Shown one piece after another: positions 7,423-17,218 of a stretch of 63,110 bases of DNA; the stretch's first letter is position 1, and every line of letters starts with the position of its first letter. A model generated the notes under the pieces. It was not told where the DNA came from. It did not search any database and saw nothing but the letters and a program-made list of their open reading frames with translations. Origin of the DNA: Pseudomonadales bacterium (GTDB taxonomy: Bacteria; Pseudomonadota; Gammaproteobacteria; Pseudomonadales; Azotimanducaceae); assembly GCA_021295895.1 (NCBI GenBank), contig JAGWBM010000013.1:1-63110 (forward strand). Direction: 5' to 3'. A program made the translations under genes and the position numbers.

Positions 7423-8195
7423 AGAAAAAGCGGCGCCGCCAACATTTCGCCTCGCTCACCGCCTACGACGCGTTGTTCGCCGAGCTGATTTCGACTTCGG
7501 GCGTCGACGTCTTGCTGGTCGGAGACTCCCTCGGCATGGTGCTGCATGGTCACGACAGCACCTTGCCCGTCACCCTCGACGACATGGTCTACCACATGAA
7601 CTGCGTCCACCGGGGCAACCGGGGCGCCTTGATCATGGCCGACCTGCCATTCATGAGCTATGCCTCGGAGTCGCAGTCCCTCGAGAGCGCCGCGGTGCTC
7701 ATGCGCGCGGGTGCGCACGTGGTGAAGTTGGAGGGGGGTGCGTGGCTCGCCGAATCGACGCGCCTGTTGACGGAGCGCGGGATTCCGGTCTGTGCGCATA
7801 TGGGTCTGACGCCCCAATCGATCAACCGCATTGGCGGCTACCGGGTGCAGGGGCGCGATCCAAGCCAGGCACAGTCCATGATCAACGAAGCGCTGATCCT
7901 GCAGGACTCGGGCGCTTCGATCATCCTTCTGGAGTGCGTACCGGTCGACCTTGGACAGGAGATCACCGAACGGCTCGACGTCCCCGTGATCGGCATCGGC
8001 GCGGGTCCTCACACTGACGGGCAGATCATGGTCATGCACGACATGCTCGGGCTCACCCCGTCGAGCATCCGGGTTCCGAAGTTCGTCAAGAACTTCCTCC
8101 CGGAAAGCGACGACGGGATACCCGGCGCGTTTCGCGCCTACGCGGAGGCGGTTCGTAGCGGCGCTTTCCCCGGTCCAGAACACTCCTTCACCTGA
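7374..8195 (+). CDS. panB: 3-methyl-2-oxobutanoate hydroxymethyltransferase
   Basis: A 273-residue PanB, which transfers a hydroxymethyl group from 5,10-methylene-tetrahydrofolate to ketoisovalerate, giving ketopantoate for pantothenate and CoA. Recognisable blocks are SLTAYDALFAELI, DVLLVGDSLGMVLHGHD, ALIMADLPFMSY, AGAHVVKLEGG, CAHMGLTPQSINRIGGY, LLECVP and VIGIGAGPHTDGQIMVMHD. ATG 7374 was chosen over GTG 7359 because a GGAGG sits 7 nt upstream and the protein then starts as in the duplicated copy. panC follows 8 nt later. panD is not in the cluster. Confidence 0.97.
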   Translation: MSSQARKSPVSLNSLQQKKRRRQHFASLTAYDALFAELISTSGVDVLLVGDSLGMVLHGHDSTLPVTLDDMVYHMNCVHRGNRGALIMADLPFMSYASESQSLESAAVLMRAGAHVVKLEGGAWLAESTRLLTERGIPVCAHMGLTPQSINRIGGYRVQGRDPSQAQSMINEALILQDSGASIILLECVPVDLGQEITERLDVPVIGIGAGPHTDGQIMVMHDMLGLTPSSIRVPKFVKNFLPESDDGIPGAFRAYAEAVRSGAFPGPEHSFT

Positions 8196-8203
8196 GTCCC
8201 GCG

Positions 8204-9046
8204 GTGGATGTCGTTCATGACATCGCGACGCTGCGCGCGACTCTCGAGGGTCAACGCCACGTCAGGACCGGCCTCGTCCCGACCATGGGCAACCTCCACG
8301 CCGGGCACTTGGCATTGGTCCAGGCATGCCGGCAGGCGAGCGACTTCTGCATGGTGTCGATATTCGTCAATCCCACCCAGTTCGGCCCCAACGAAGACTT
8401 CGCCAACTACCCGCGCACACTCGACGACGATCTGCGGCTGCTCGAGGCGGCGGGAACCGACCTCGTCTTCAATCCCTCGGTCGACGACATGTATCCCGGC
8501 GGCCAGGACGATCACGTGTCGGTCACCGTTGGGTCGCTCGCCCATAAGCTCTGCGGCGAAGCGCGCCCTGGCCACTTCGACGGCGTCGCCACCGTGGTCG
8601 CCAAGCTGTTCAATATCGTTGCCCCGAACGAAGCCTTCTTCGGCGAAAAGGACTGGCAGCAGTTGACCTTGATCCGCACGATGGCGCGTCAACTCGACAT
8701 GCCGCTCGAGGTGACCGGGGTACCCACCGTACGCGAACCGAGCGGTCTCGCCATGTCGAGCCGCAACAAATACCTGTCCGACGAAGAACGCGAGCGAGCA
8801 GCGTTGATCAACCGAGTCCTGATGCGGATCAAGGCCGCGATCGAACGCGGCGATCGCGCCTACGCGGATGCCGAAGCGCGCGGCGCCCGGGCACTGACCG
8901 CAGCCGGTTTCGACGTCGACTACGTGGCCGTCCGCGACGCCGTACGACTCGTGCCGCCGGATGACGATACCCGCACACTTCGAATCCTCGCCGCTGCCCG
9001 ACTCGGCAGGGCCCGACTGATCGACAATGTCGGCGTCGCAATCTAA
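8204..9046 (+). CDS. panC: Pantothenate synthetase
   Basis: A 280-residue PanC joining pantoate and beta-alanine with ATP. Active-site blocks are VPTMGNLHAGHLALV (HxGH), SIFVNPTQFGPNEDF, RPGHFDGVATVVAKLFNIV, AFFGEKDWQQL, and the KMSKS-like MSSRNKYLS. The start is GTG 8204, 8 nt after panB. The 3' end overlaps pgi by 20 nt, suggesting coupled translation. No panD follows, so beta-alanine must come from elsewhere. Confidence 0.97.
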   Translation: MDVVHDIATLRATLEGQRHVRTGLVPTMGNLHAGHLALVQACRQASDFCMVSIFVNPTQFGPNEDFANYPRTLDDDLRLLEAAGTDLVFNPSVDDMYPGGQDDHVSVTVGSLAHKLCGEARPGHFDGVATVVAKLFNIVAPNEAFFGEKDWQQLTLIRTMARQLDMPLEVTGVPTVREPSGLAMSSRNKYLSDEERERAALINRVLMRIKAAIERGDRAYADAEARGARALTAAGFDVDYVAVRDAVRLVPPDDDTRTLRILAAARLGRARLIDNVGVAI

Positions 9047-10580
9047 CCCACCCCAAGGTCTCGGTGCCTGGCAGCGGCTGGCAATTCTTGCCAAACCGCG
9101 TACCGGGACCCCGGCTCGAGCCACTTCCCGCTCCCGGCGCCTCGGACCGGTTCTCGTCGACTACTCCAAGCAAGCCCTCGACGACGAGGTCTTCGAAGCC
9201 CTCGCCGAACTTGCTGCCGAAAGCAAACTCCCCCGCGCCATCGGCGAACTGTTCGCCGGCGCGCGGATCAACAACACGGAAGATCGGCCGGTTCAGCACA
9301 CACTCCTTAGAGCCCCGGCGGGGGCATGTCCCAAGGAGGTCGCCGCGGAACGCGAACGCTTCCTTACGGTGGCCGATGCGGTGCGTTGCGGCCAGCGCCG
9401 TGGATATACCGGCAAACCGTTCGAAACCGTGATCGTCATTGGCATCGGCGGGTCGCAACTAGGTCCGGAACTCGTGGTCGACGCGCTACGGCCCCCGCAC
9501 GCACCCGATGTGCGGTTCCTCGCGAATATCGACGGCGACGCGGCCGTTCGGACGCTTGCCGGACTGGATCCGGCCACCACGCTGGTCATCGTCGTCTCGA
9601 AGAGCTTCACGACCCTCGAAACCCGCGTGAACGCGGAGACGACCCGCAGTTGGTTCCTCGAGCGGACCTGCGAAACCGGTATCGTCGAAGAGCACTTCCT
9701 GGCGGTCACGGCCAATCAGGCCGCAGCCGCCGAGTTCGGCATTCCGCCCGGCAACCGGTTCGCCATGTGGGATTGGGTCGGCGGACGTTTCTCGATGTGG
9801 TCCGCCGCCGGTCTGCCCATCGCCATCGCACTCGGTCGGGGTTGTTTCGAGGACCTTCTCGCCGGCGCGCACGGGGTCGATGACCACTTCCGGGAGACCG
9901 CGCCGAAGGACAACATCCCCGTTCTATTGGCGCTGCTCGCAATCTGGAACACGAACTTTCACGGCACCGCTACCCACGCGGTGCTCCCCTACGACCGTCG
10001 GCTACGACTCCTCCCGAGCTACCTGCAGCAACTCGAGATGGAGAGCAACGGTAAATCCGTTCGTCGCGACGGGGATGCCGTTCGCACCCACACGGCTCCC
10101 GTGGTGTGGGGCGGCGAGGAAACCAACGGCCAGCATGCCTTTCACCAGCTATTGCTCCAGGGCACCCGCGCGTTCAGCGCCGATTTCGTCGCCGTCGCCC
10201 GCGCCGGCCACGATCTCAAGGATCACCACGACTGGCTACTTGCCAATTGCCTGGCGCAAAGCAAGGCCATGTCGGAGGGACGGGCAGCCGACGGGCCACT
10301 CGGAAGCCACCGATCGGTTGCCGGGGGCCAACCGAGTACGACCGTGCTGCTCGACGAGTTGACTCCCCGTTCGCTCGGTGCGCTGCTGGCACTCTACGAG
10401 CACAAGGTGTTTTGCCTCGGCTCGATCTGGCAAATTAACCCTTTCGACCAGTGGGGCGTGGAGCTTGGCAAGGAACTCGCGGGAGAGATCCACGACGAAC
10501 TCACGAGCGGAGGGAGCCAAGGCGCAGGGAACGACGCGTCCACGGCCGGGTTGCTCACCCAAGTAAGAAGGGCACGTTAA
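9027..10580 (+). CDS. pgi: Glucose-6-phosphate isomerase
   Basis: A 517-residue cytoplasmic enzyme interconverting glucose-6-phosphate and fructose-6-phosphate. Signature blocks include [83 protein letters not shown] and [21 protein letters not shown] 9027 lies inside the end of panC. The stop overlaps the acs start (TAATG). Length is slightly below the 549 of E. coli Pgi. pgi between panC and acs matches the Pseudomonas arrangement. Confidence 0.96.
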   Translation: MSASQSNPPQGLGAWQRLAILAKPRTGTPARATSRSRRLGPVLVDYSKQALDDEVFEALAELAAESKLPRAIGELFAGARINNTEDRPVQHTLLRAPAGACPKEVAAERERFLTVADAVRCGQRRGYTGKPFETVIVIGIGGSQLGPELVVDALRPPHAPDVRFLANIDGDAAVRTLAGLDPATTLVIVVSKSFTTLETRVNAETTRSWFLERTCETGIVEEHFLAVTANQAAAAEFGIPPGNRFAMWDWVGGRFSMWSAAGLPIAIALGRGCFEDLLAGAHGVDDHFRETAPKDNIPVLLALLAIWNTNFHGTATHAVLPYDRRLRLLPSYLQQLEMESNGKSVRRDGDAVRTHTAPVVWGGEETNGQHAFHQLLLQGTRAFSADFVAVARAGHDLKDHHDWLLANCLAQSKAMSEGRAADGPLGSHRSVAGGQPSTTVLLDELTPRSLGALLALYEHKVFCLGSIWQINPFDQWGVELGKELAGEIHDELTSGGSQGAGNDASTAGLLTQVRRAR

Positions 10581-12511
10581 TGGCGAACATCTATCCCGTA
10601 GAAGACGGCATCCGCGAGAGAAGCCACATCGACAGCGCGCGCTACCTCGAGATGTACGAGCAGTCGATCGCCGACCCTGACTCGTTCTGGAGCGAACGCG
10701 CACGCGAGTTCGTCGATTGGTATAGCGAGTGGACCGAGGTGTCCTCCCACGATTTCCCGAACGGTCGGGTTGGCTGGTTCCATGGCGCGACGCTCAACGC
10801 CTGCGCCAACTGTATCGACCGGCATCTGCCTCACCGTGCAACGCAGCCGGCCATCATCTGGGAAGGCGACGACCCGGATTCGGCAACGACCATCACCTAC
10901 CGGGAACTGTCCGACGCCGTCTGCCGCCTCGCCAACGCCCTTGCGGGCCGCGGCGTCGGCAAAGGCGACCGGGTGTGCATCTACATGCCAATGATTCCCG
11001 AAGCCGCCTACGCCATGCTCGCCTGCGCACGCATCGGCGCGATCCACTCGGTGGTGTTCGGCGGTTTCTCGCCCCAATCCCTCAAGGACCGCATCCTCGA
11101 TTCGGACTGCCGCACGCTGATCACCGCCGACGAGGGTGTACGCGGCGGACGCACGGTGCCACTCAAGGAGAACGCCGAGGTGGCATTGGCCGACTGCCCC
11201 AACGTCCACACGGTACTCACCGTGCGCCGCACCGGCGCCGAGGTGCCCTGGCAGGACGGCCGGGACGTCTACTACGACGAACTCGTCGACGGCCAATCGT
11301 CGATCTTCGAGCCCGCGGTCATGGACGCCGAGGATCCACTGTTCATCCTCTACACGTCCGGTTCCACGGGCAAGCCGAAGGGCGTGCAGCACAGCACCGG
11401 TGGCTACCTGTTGCATGCCGCCATGACCCACAAGTACGTCTTCGACTACCACGACGGCGATATCTACTGGTGCACGGCCGACGTCGGATGGGTCACCGGC
11501 CATTCCTACATCGTCTACGGTCCCCTCGCCAACGGTGCCACTACGCTGATGTTCGAGGGCGTACCGACCTACCCGGACGCTTCGCGCTTCTGGCAGGTGG
11601 TCGACAAGCACAAGGTCGACATCTTCTACACCGCGCCCACCGCCATCCGCCAACTGATGGGGCAGGGCGACGACTACGTCAAATGCACGTCCCGCGCGAG
11701 TCTCCGCGTTCTCGGCACCGTCGGGGAGCCGATCAATCCCGAGGCCTGGGAGTGGTACCACGGCGTGGTCGGCGAGCGTCGCTGTCCGGTGGTCGATACG
11801 TGGTGGCAAACGGAAACCGGCGGCATCATGATCACGCCGCTACCCGGTGCCACGGACTTGAAGCCCGGCTCCGCCACGCGGCCTTTCTTCGGCATCCAAC
11901 CGGCACTCGTAGACCCCGACGGTAACGTCATCGAAGACACCGAGGCGTCGGGCAATCTCGTCATCACCGCCCCGTGGCCCGGGCAGATCCGCACCGTCTA
12001 CGGCGACCACCAGCGCGTCGTGGACACCTACTACGCCACCTACAAGGGTTTCTATTTCACCGGCGACGGCGCACGCCGGGATGCCGACGGCTACTACTGG
12101 ATAACGGGCCGGGTGGATGACGTGATGAACATATCCGGCCACCGTCTCGGCACCGCCGAGGTCGAGAGCGCCCTGGTTCTGCACCCCGCCGTCGCGGAGG
12201 CGGCCGTGGTCGGTTTTCCGCACGCGATCAAGGGCGAGGGAATCTACGCGTTCGTGACCCTGATGGCCGGCATCAACGAAGGCGACGCCCTGGTCGACGA
12301 ACTCGTCCAACAAGTGCGTACGGAGATCGGTCCCATCGCCAGGCCCGACGTGATCCAACTCGCACCCGGTTTGCCGAAGACGCGGTCCGGCAAGATCATG
12401 CGGCGCATCCTGCGCAAGATCGCCGCCGGCGAGATCGACGACCTGGGGGACACCTCCACCTTGGCCGATCCCGCCGTCGTGGACGAACTCGTGGCAAGTC
12501 GTAGCAACTGA
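10580..12511 (+). CDS. acs: Acetyl-CoA synthetase (AMP-forming)
   Basis: A 643-residue Acs converting acetate, ATP and CoA to acetyl-CoA through acetyl-AMP. It has the adenylate-forming P-loop [39 protein letters not shown], the substrate motif [30 protein letters not shown] and the C-terminal catalytic lysine in [15 protein letters not shown], which is the acetylation-regulated site in the family. ATG 10580 overlaps the pgi stop and has AGAAGG upstream. Length is normal. The next downstream sequence is an FGE remnant, so this is the end of the conserved block. Confidence 0.97.
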   Translation: MANIYPVEDGIRERSHIDSARYLEMYEQSIADPDSFWSERAREFVDWYSEWTEVSSHDFPNGRVGWFHGATLNACANCIDRHLPHRATQPAIIWEGDDPDSATTITYRELSDAVCRLANALAGRGVGKGDRVCIYMPMIPEAAYAMLACARIGAIHSVVFGGFSPQSLKDRILDSDCRTLITADEGVRGGRTVPLKENAEVALADCPNVHTVLTVRRTGAEVPWQDGRDVYYDELVDGQSSIFEPAVMDAEDPLFILYTSGSTGKPKGVQHSTGGYLLHAAMTHKYVFDYHDGDIYWCTADVGWVTGHSYIVYGPLANGATTLMFEGVPTYPDASRFWQVVDKHKVDIFYTAPTAIRQLMGQGDDYVKCTSRASLRVLGTVGEPINPEAWEWYHGVVGERRCPVVDTWWQTETGGIMITPLPGATDLKPGSATRPFFGIQPALVDPDGNVIEDTEASGNLVITAPWPGQIRTVYGDHQRVVDTYYATYKGFYFTGDGARRDADGYYWITGRVDDVMNISGHRLGTAEVESALVLHPAVAEAAVVGFPHAIKGEGIYAFVTLMAGINEGDALVDELVQQVRTEIGPIARPDVIQLAPGLPKTRSGKIMRRILRKIAAGEIDDLGDTSTLADPAVVDELVASRSN

Positions 12512-12818
12512 TGGCCGTTTCGCTGAACGCGGCGCGCACCGTTGCCGTATTGACCCTGCTTGGCGGTCGGTACCGGCTACCAACGGAGGCGGAGTTCGAG
12601 TACGCCCTGCGGGCCGGGCGACACGGTCTACCACTTCGGTGACAACCCCCCAGACCCTCTGCGAGTACGGGAACGTCCCAGACCAGTCCCGCAATGCGGT
12701 CTCACCCGAACTGGTCACCGCAGCCTGCAGCGACGGTTTCGCGGACATGGCCCCGGTCGGGCAGTTCAAACCCAACGCCTTCGGCCTACACGACATGACG
12801 GGCAACGTCTGGGAGTGA
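12511..12818 (+). pseudogene. Remnant of a formylglycine-generating enzyme (FGE/SUMF1) family gene
   Basis: Joining three frames gives a typical FGE-sulfatase segment. GGRYRLPTEAEFEYALRAG is read from about 12565, in frame with an ATG at 12511 that overlaps the acs stop. After a shift near 12620 comes GDTVYHFGDN. After another shift near the C-run at 12646-12651 comes LCEYGNVPDQS, then CSDGFADMAPVGQF, KPNAFGLHDMTGNVWE and TGA 12816-12818. The catalytic C-terminal half is missing. FGE converts the CxPSR cysteine of sulfatases to formylglycine. It is a relic; two sulfatase genes lie about 17-21 kb away in the same window. Confidence 0.85.
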
Positions 12819-12819
12819 G

Positions 12820-13242
12820 CTAGCGCCGCGCTTTCACCACGTCAACTACGGACTCAGCAATGAGATCCTGAACCAGCTCGTTGTTGTATTCCAACCCGTA
12901 CATGCCGCAATGGGACTCGTCGTCCGCCTCCGGTTCGTGGACGAAGTTCAGCACCGAATGCGGCAAGACACTTCGCTTCGTCCCTCCAACATTGATGATC
13001 GCCAGCCGCGCCGTCCCGCTAACATTCAACTTGCGCTCCAACACGGCTCGCAGTGAGTCGAGTTGTTCACTACGGTCGCCGTCGAGCAGGTCAAGACAGT
13101 TCATGGACAGATAGGACTCTCCCTTGCGTAGTGCAAAGGCATCGCCCTCAACCCCATCGTCCTTTCGTATCTGGGTACCCTTGGCCAACCTCGCGCAATC
13201 GAACGCATCGGTGATCTCAACGATCTCCAAGCCACTAATCAC
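12820..13242 (-). CDS. Unknown protein, third gene of the three-gene cassette
   Basis: A 140-residue soluble protein that I do not recognise as a named family. It starts with GTG 13242 (MISGLEIVEITDAFD) and has CARLAKGTQIRKDDG, a central LAIINVGG, an acidic VHEPEADDESHCGMYGLEY segment and ends VVDVVKARR. The His-Cys-containing stretch looks like a conserved feature of small hypothetical proteins seen in such clusters, but I cannot assign function. The start overlaps the upstream gene stop by 8 nt (GTGATTAG). Bases are visibly less GC-rich than in neighbouring acs and pnp, suggesting transfer. It ends two bases from the FGE relic on the opposite strand. Confidence 0.65.
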   Translation of the reverse strand: MISGLEIVEITDAFDCARLAKGTQIRKDDGVEGDAFALRKGESYLSMNCLDLLDGDRSEQLDSLRAVLERKLNVSGTARLAIINVGGTKRSVLPHSVLNFVHEPEADDESHCGMYGLEYNNELVQDLIAESVVDVVKARR

Positions 13243-13927
13243 TCAGCGAGTCGATGCTCACGCACCGAAAGAAACCCTCGATGGAAGACTCCCCGCCAAC
13301 CCGATTAATCTGCGTTGGACGAGCACCGTCGGGTAGAAAGGTCACGAAGGAAACCATTCTGTCATCAAGGAATCTGATGCCAATCCGATGATCTCTGCTT
13401 CTTCTCCAAATCGCTCGCAACAACCCCTCTGTCGTCAGAATCAACTGGGGCCTCGACACAATTCTCGACCGATGCAAGTAGAGGAATCTGAAGAAACCAC
13501 GCAGTGACAATGGATTGAGCGCTTGTTGATCTTCCTCTGCGCCAGCCAACCCAACGAGCTCCTTCACCCTCCCTACGAGCGGCCGCAAGAAATCGTCCAA
13601 TTCCGCCATCGAAAGAAACACCAGCTGGTCCTCGACCGACATCGAATCGGACGGCACTTCGGACGATCTATCAAGTTCTGCTGGGTGGTGCAACGATCCC
13701 CCGTAATCCATGTCGGGCACCTTCGTTGGCATCACAGGATCTCCGGTAAGAGACCAGACAGGGTCGGACCACGTCGCAACCCGTCGCTGGACATCAGGCT
13801 CATACGCCTCCAAACGAAGGCGCGCAGACAACGCTTCCTTGGCTAGAAAAGCGCTCTGTCCAATCTCAGGGTAGGTGAGCTTGTAGTTGAACTCGTCATT
13901 TGGCACATCGTAGAGTACGTCAGACAT
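13235..13927 (-). CDS. Unknown protein, second gene of the three-gene cassette
   Basis: A 230-residue soluble protein starting MSDVLYDVPNDEFNYKLTYP. No signal peptide or membrane helix. The C-terminal half has a regular pattern (LRGFFRFLYLH, RPQLILTTEGLLRAIWRRS, IGIRFLDDRMVSFVTFLPD, INRVGGESSIEGFF) that suggests a compact alpha/beta or beta-rich domain found in uncharacterised proteins; no catalytic motif is obvious. ATG 13927 is chosen because it overlaps the upstream gene stop in ATGTCTGA. Its stop overlaps the next gene start by 8 nt, so the three genes form one translationally coupled operon. A defence or other accessory role is speculation. Confidence 0.65.
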   Translation of the reverse strand: MSDVLYDVPNDEFNYKLTYPEIGQSAFLAKEALSARLRLEAYEPDVQRRVATWSDPVWSLTGDPVMPTKVPDMDYGGSLHHPAELDRSSEVPSDSMSVEDQLVFLSMAELDDFLRPLVGRVKELVGLAGAEEDQQALNPLSLRGFFRFLYLHRSRIVSRPQLILTTEGLLRAIWRRSRDHRIGIRFLDDRMVSFVTFLPDGARPTQINRVGGESSIEGFFRCVSIDSLSD

Positions 13928-14585
13928 CGATCTCCATCCCGAAGTCAGTCGCAAATCTCATGAAATCCTCCAAGTCCGCACTTGTTTCTCCGATCGCCCG
14001 AAGAGCTATATCTTTGTCAGGGGTTTTTCTGTGGTAGTTCGCTGACATAAGGACTACGTTAACAGTCTTCGACTCATTCTCCTCCGACTTCTGCGCAGTG
14101 CTTGAGGACACATCCAGATGTCGTTCACAATCCCGAACGCCATGGTTCAGTTTGATAGATAGGGACGCCAATCCGTCCGTCCAATGACCCGTCCCGCCGA
14201 ACGTTTGGACCAGTCGGCGCGGCGCATTCGTGCACTCAACGTACGCCTTGAAGTTGCTCCCGACGGCCACGTATGGAATGTGTTTGAGTATTGATACGTA
14301 TGAAGTAGCCAGTTGCGAAACGACCCCGTCTGGGTCGGCCACAACGTTGCCGCCCAATGTCTGGGCCGTAATCGCCAACCGCGAGGGATCTAGTACGAGC
14401 CGGAGGTTGTTCTGATACTGAATACTTGACAGCGGCGGCGTAGTGAAAGGTAGCTCCGCGAACTCCCAACCACCCGGCAACTCCGGGAGCACTTTGTTGG
14501 CCAGCAACCAATCATGGTTAAGGATCGAGGGGTTGTGAGCGTTGGCCACAACAACGCTGGACACCTCTACCAACACGGGTGTCAT
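13920..14585 (-). CDS. Unknown protein, first gene of the three-gene cassette
   Basis: A 221-residue soluble protein beginning MTPVLVEVSSVVVANAHNPS. The early block ANAHNPSILNHDWLLANKVLP resembles an uncharacterised family I have seen with NPSILNPDFL-type motifs. Later it has LATSYVSILKHIPYVAVGSNF, and the C-terminal FMRFATDFGMEIDV. No catalytic signature is visible. ATG 14585 is preferred to TTG 14594; no strong ribosome site is seen for either. It lies 97 nt downstream of the pnp stop, same strand, and overlaps the next gene by 8 nt. AT content is higher than the backbone. Function unknown. Confidence 0.65.
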   Translation of the reverse strand: MTPVLVEVSSVVVANAHNPSILNHDWLLANKVLPELPGGWEFAELPFTTPPLSSIQYQNNLRLVLDPSRLAITAQTLGGNVVADPDGVVSQLATSYVSILKHIPYVAVGSNFKAYVECTNAPRRLVQTFGGTGHWTDGLASLSIKLNHGVRDCERHLDVSSSTAQKSEENESKTVNVVLMSANYHRKTPDKDIALRAIGETSADLEDFMRFATDFGMEIDV

Positions 14586-14682
14586 ATCATGCAAAGCCGC
14601 AGACGCGCTCGATCATTCCATTGCTAGACCCGCGAGTGGCGCCTGAGTTCCCTCTACTGTCGAAGGTGAATACTACTCTACT

Positions 14683-16779
14683 TCAATCGGCTGTCGCGTA
14701 GTTCTGCACCTCTTTCATCGAGAGCTTGATGCGACCGCGTTGGTCGGTGTCGAGGCAGACGACCTCGACCTGTTGGCCCTCTTCTAGGTAGTCGCTGACC
14801 TTCTCGACGCGTTCCTCGGCGATCTGCGAGATGTGCAGCAGGCCGTCCTTGCCGGGGAGGATGTTGACGAACGCCCCGAAGTCGACGATGCGTTCGACGC
14901 GCCCCTGGTAGATGCGACCCACCTCCGCCTCGGCGGTGATCTCCTGCACCCGCGCCACGGCGGCGTCCTTCGACGCGCCGTCTTCCCCATAGATGCGCAC
15001 CGTGCCGTCGTCTTCGACGTCCACTTCCGCGCCGGTTTCCTCCGTGATGGAGCGGATCGTCGCGCCGCCCTTGCCGATGACGTCGCGGATTTTCTCGGGA
15101 TCGATCTTCAGCACGACCATCGACGGTGCGTTGTCGGAGACAGTGTCCCGCGACTTGGCGAGCACCTTGTTCATTTCACCCAGGATATGCATGCGAGCAT
15201 CCAGGGCTTGCTCCAGGGCGGTCTCCATGATCTCTTCCGTGATGCCATCGATCTTGATGTCCATCTGCAGCGCCGTGACACCTTGGGCGGTCCCGGCGAC
15301 CTTGAAGTCCATGTCGCCCAGGTGATCCTCATCCCCGAGGATGTCGGTCAGCACGGCGAAGCGATCGCCTTCCTTCACCAAGCCCATGGCGACGCCGGCC
15401 ACCGGCGCCCGCATGGGTACCCCGGCGTCCATCAGGGCGAGCGAACTGCCGCACACGCTTGCCATCGAGCTAGAGCCGTTGCTCTCGGTGATCTCGGACA
15501 CGACGCGAACCGTGTACGGGAAGTCTTCCTCCGACGGCAGGCACGCCGTGATGCCGCGGCGGGCTAGGTTACCGTGGCCGATTTCGCGGCGCTTGGGGGC
15601 ACCGAGGAACCCTTCCTCGCCGACGCTGTACGGTGGGAAGTTGTAGTGCAGCATGAAGTTGTCCTTGAACGTCCCCTCCAGCGTTTCGACCAGTTTCGCG
15701 TCCCGCATCGAGCCAAGCGTCGCCACGACGATGGCCTGGGTCTCACCGCGCTGAAACAGGGCCGAACCGTGGGTTTTCGGCAGAATACCCACCTCGACGC
15801 TGATCGGTCGGACGGTCTTGGTGTCGCGGCCGTCGATTCTCGGCTCGCCCGCGAGCACACTCTGGCGCACGAGACTCTTCTCTAGCTTGTAGAACGCCTC
15901 GACGATGTCGTCTTCGACGAACTCGCCGTCTTCACCCGCGCACTGGGCCAGGACAGCCTCGCGGGCCGCGCGGACCTTTGCCTGGCGCTCCTGCTTATCG
16001 GTAGTCCGATAGGCTGACGCGAGGTCGTCGCGAGCGACCGAATCGACCTGCTCCGCCAAACTGGCGTCGATGACCGGCGATTCGAATTCCCATCCCGGTT
16101 TCCCCGCTTCCGCAGCGAGGTCCTTGATGGCGCCTAGCGCAACCTGCATCTCCTGGTGTGCGAAGAGCACACCCCCTAGCATCTGGTCCTCGGACAATTC
16201 CTTCGCTTCCGACTCCACCATCAGCACCGCCGATTCGGTACCCGCCACCACCATGTTGAGTGCCGACCCCGAGAGCACCTCGTAGCCGGGATTCAACAGG
16301 TAGCGGCCATCGGCGTAGCCAACCCGCGCCGCCGCGATCGGCCCGTTGAACGGGATCCCCGATACGGCAAGCGCGGCGGAGGATCCGATCAGGGCAATCA
16401 CGTCGGGATCCATGTCCCTGTCCACCGACATCACCGTTGCGATCACTTGCACCGCATTCATGAAACCATCCGGAAACAGCGGACGGATCGGCCGGTCAAT
16501 CAATCTCGACGTCAGCGTCTCCTTGTCGGAGGGACGTCCTTCACGACGCAGGAAGCCACCGGGGACTTTACCCGCCGCGTAGGATTTCTCCTGGTAGTTC
16601 ACGGTAAGCGGGAAAAAGTCCTGCCCCGCATTGGGTTTCGCGTTGGCAACCACCGTACACAGGACAACGGTGTCACCCATCGTCGCCATGACGCTTCCCG
16701 TGGCCTGCTTTGCGATCTTGTTGGTTTCAAGGACGACCCTATGGTCGCCGAATTGGAATTCTTTTCTTACTGGATTCAA
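14683..16779 (-). CDS. pnp: Polyribonucleotide nucleotidyltransferase (PNPase)
   Basis: A 698-residue phosphorolytic 3'-5' exoribonuclease, part of the degradosome in many gammaproteobacteria. Both RNase PH cores are present: [23 protein letters not shown] in the first; [13 protein letters not shown] and [24 protein letters not shown] in the second. Then come the KH domain ([20 protein letters not shown]) and the S1 domain ([26 protein letters not shown]). The start is TTG 16779 with GGAGAAG just upstream, as rare initiation codons are known for pnp. It follows rpsO with three hairpins between them, the region where PNPase autoregulates in E. coli. Confidence 0.98.
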   Translation of the reverse strand: MNPVRKEFQFGDHRVVLETNKIAKQATGSVMATMGDTVVLCTVVANAKPNAGQDFFPLTVNYQEKSYAAGKVPGGFLRREGRPSDKETLTSRLIDRPIRPLFPDGFMNAVQVIATVMSVDRDMDPDVIALIGSSAALAVSGIPFNGPIAAARVGYADGRYLLNPGYEVLSGSALNMVVAGTESAVLMVESEAKELSEDQMLGGVLFAHQEMQVALGAIKDLAAEAGKPGWEFESPVIDASLAEQVDSVARDDLASAYRTTDKQERQAKVRAAREAVLAQCAGEDGEFVEDDIVEAFYKLEKSLVRQSVLAGEPRIDGRDTKTVRPISVEVGILPKTHGSALFQRGETQAIVVATLGSMRDAKLVETLEGTFKDNFMLHYNFPPYSVGEEGFLGAPKRREIGHGNLARRGITACLPSEEDFPYTVRVVSEITESNGSSSMASVCGSSLALMDAGVPMRAPVAGVAMGLVKEGDRFAVLTDILGDEDHLGDMDFKVAGTAQGVTALQMDIKIDGITEEIMETALEQALDARMHILGEMNKVLAKSRDTVSDNAPSMVVLKIDPEKIRDVIGKGGATIRSITEETGAEVDVEDDGTVRIYGEDGASKDAAVARVQEITAEAEVGRIYQGRVERIVDFGAFVNILPGKDGLLHISQIAEERVEKVSDYLEEGQQVEVVCLDTDQRGRIKLSMKEVQNYATAD

Positions 16780-16816
16780 TTTACTTCTCCTATTTACTTA
16801 CCGTCGAATTAGCGGG

Positions 16817-16870
16817 ATTCCGCCGGAATAGTTCACTCAGTGAATTTTTCCCTCGGACCGAAAAACGGTC
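16817..16870 (-). promoter_or_regulatory. Three perfect hairpins in the rpsO-pnp spacer (probable processing/autoregulatory leader)
   Basis: Read on the minus strand: GACCG-TTTTT-CGGTC (16870-16856), TTCACT-G-AGTGAA (16844-16832) and ATTCCG-G-CGGAAT (16829-16817), all perfect. The first follows the rpsO stop directly. In E. coli the pnp leader contains hairpins cut by RNase III, enabling PNPase autoregulation; an equivalent role here is inferred from position. Two of the hairpins have nominal 1-nt centres, so real folds would open a few pairs. Confidence 0.6.
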
Positions 16871-16873
16871 GCG

Positions 16874-17143
16874 TTATCTACGCAAACCCAAACGGGCAAT
16901 CAGCGACGAATATCGTTGCTGATCTTTTCCTTTCAAATAATCCAAGAGCTTACGACGTTGATTAATCATGCGAATCAGGCCGCGACGAGAATGATGATCC
17001 TTGCCGTGCGCCCGAAAATGCTCCTGGAGCGAATTAATGTTATAGGTCAGCAACGCCACCTGCACTTCCGGTGATCCGGTGTCGCTGTCGCCTAGCCGAT
17101 AGTCCTCAACTATCTTTTTTTTCGTTTCGGCCGTTAAAGCCAT
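16874..17143 (-). CDS. rpsO: 30S ribosomal protein S15
   Basis: The 89-residue primary 16S rRNA-binding protein of the small subunit platform. The sequence is typical of S15: [60 protein letters not shown] and [23 protein letters not shown] 17143 is preceded by GGAGAAG, and the upstream extension has no S15 similarity. It lies between truB and pnp as in E. coli. S15 represses its own translation in E. coli by binding its leader; the spacer upstream carries an inverted repeat that could serve this or termination. Confidence 0.98.
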   Translation of the reverse strand: MALTAETKKKIVEDYRLGDSDTGSPEVQVALLTYNINSLQEHFRAHGKDHHSRRGLIRMINQRRKLLDYLKGKDQQRYSSLIARLGLRR

Positions 17144-17165
17144 GTCACTTCTCCAATATGCCTTG

Positions 17166-17208
17166 AAATAAAACGAGGGCACCGCGCATATGTACAGTTG
17201 ACCCTCGT
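17166..17208 (-). terminator. Terminator-like inverted repeat between truB and rpsO
   Basis: On the minus strand ACGAGGG and CCCTCGT (17208-17202 and 17179-17173) are separated by 22 nt and followed by TTTTATTTC. The U-tract suggests an intrinsic terminator after truB, but the loop is long. It may instead be part of an rpsO leader structure. Confidence 0.45.
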
Positions 17209-17218
17209 CAGTGATCTA

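Noticed and set aside
12560-12823. A separate small plus-strand gene after acs.
   Set aside because: The reading frames are pieces of a frameshifted FGE-family relic.
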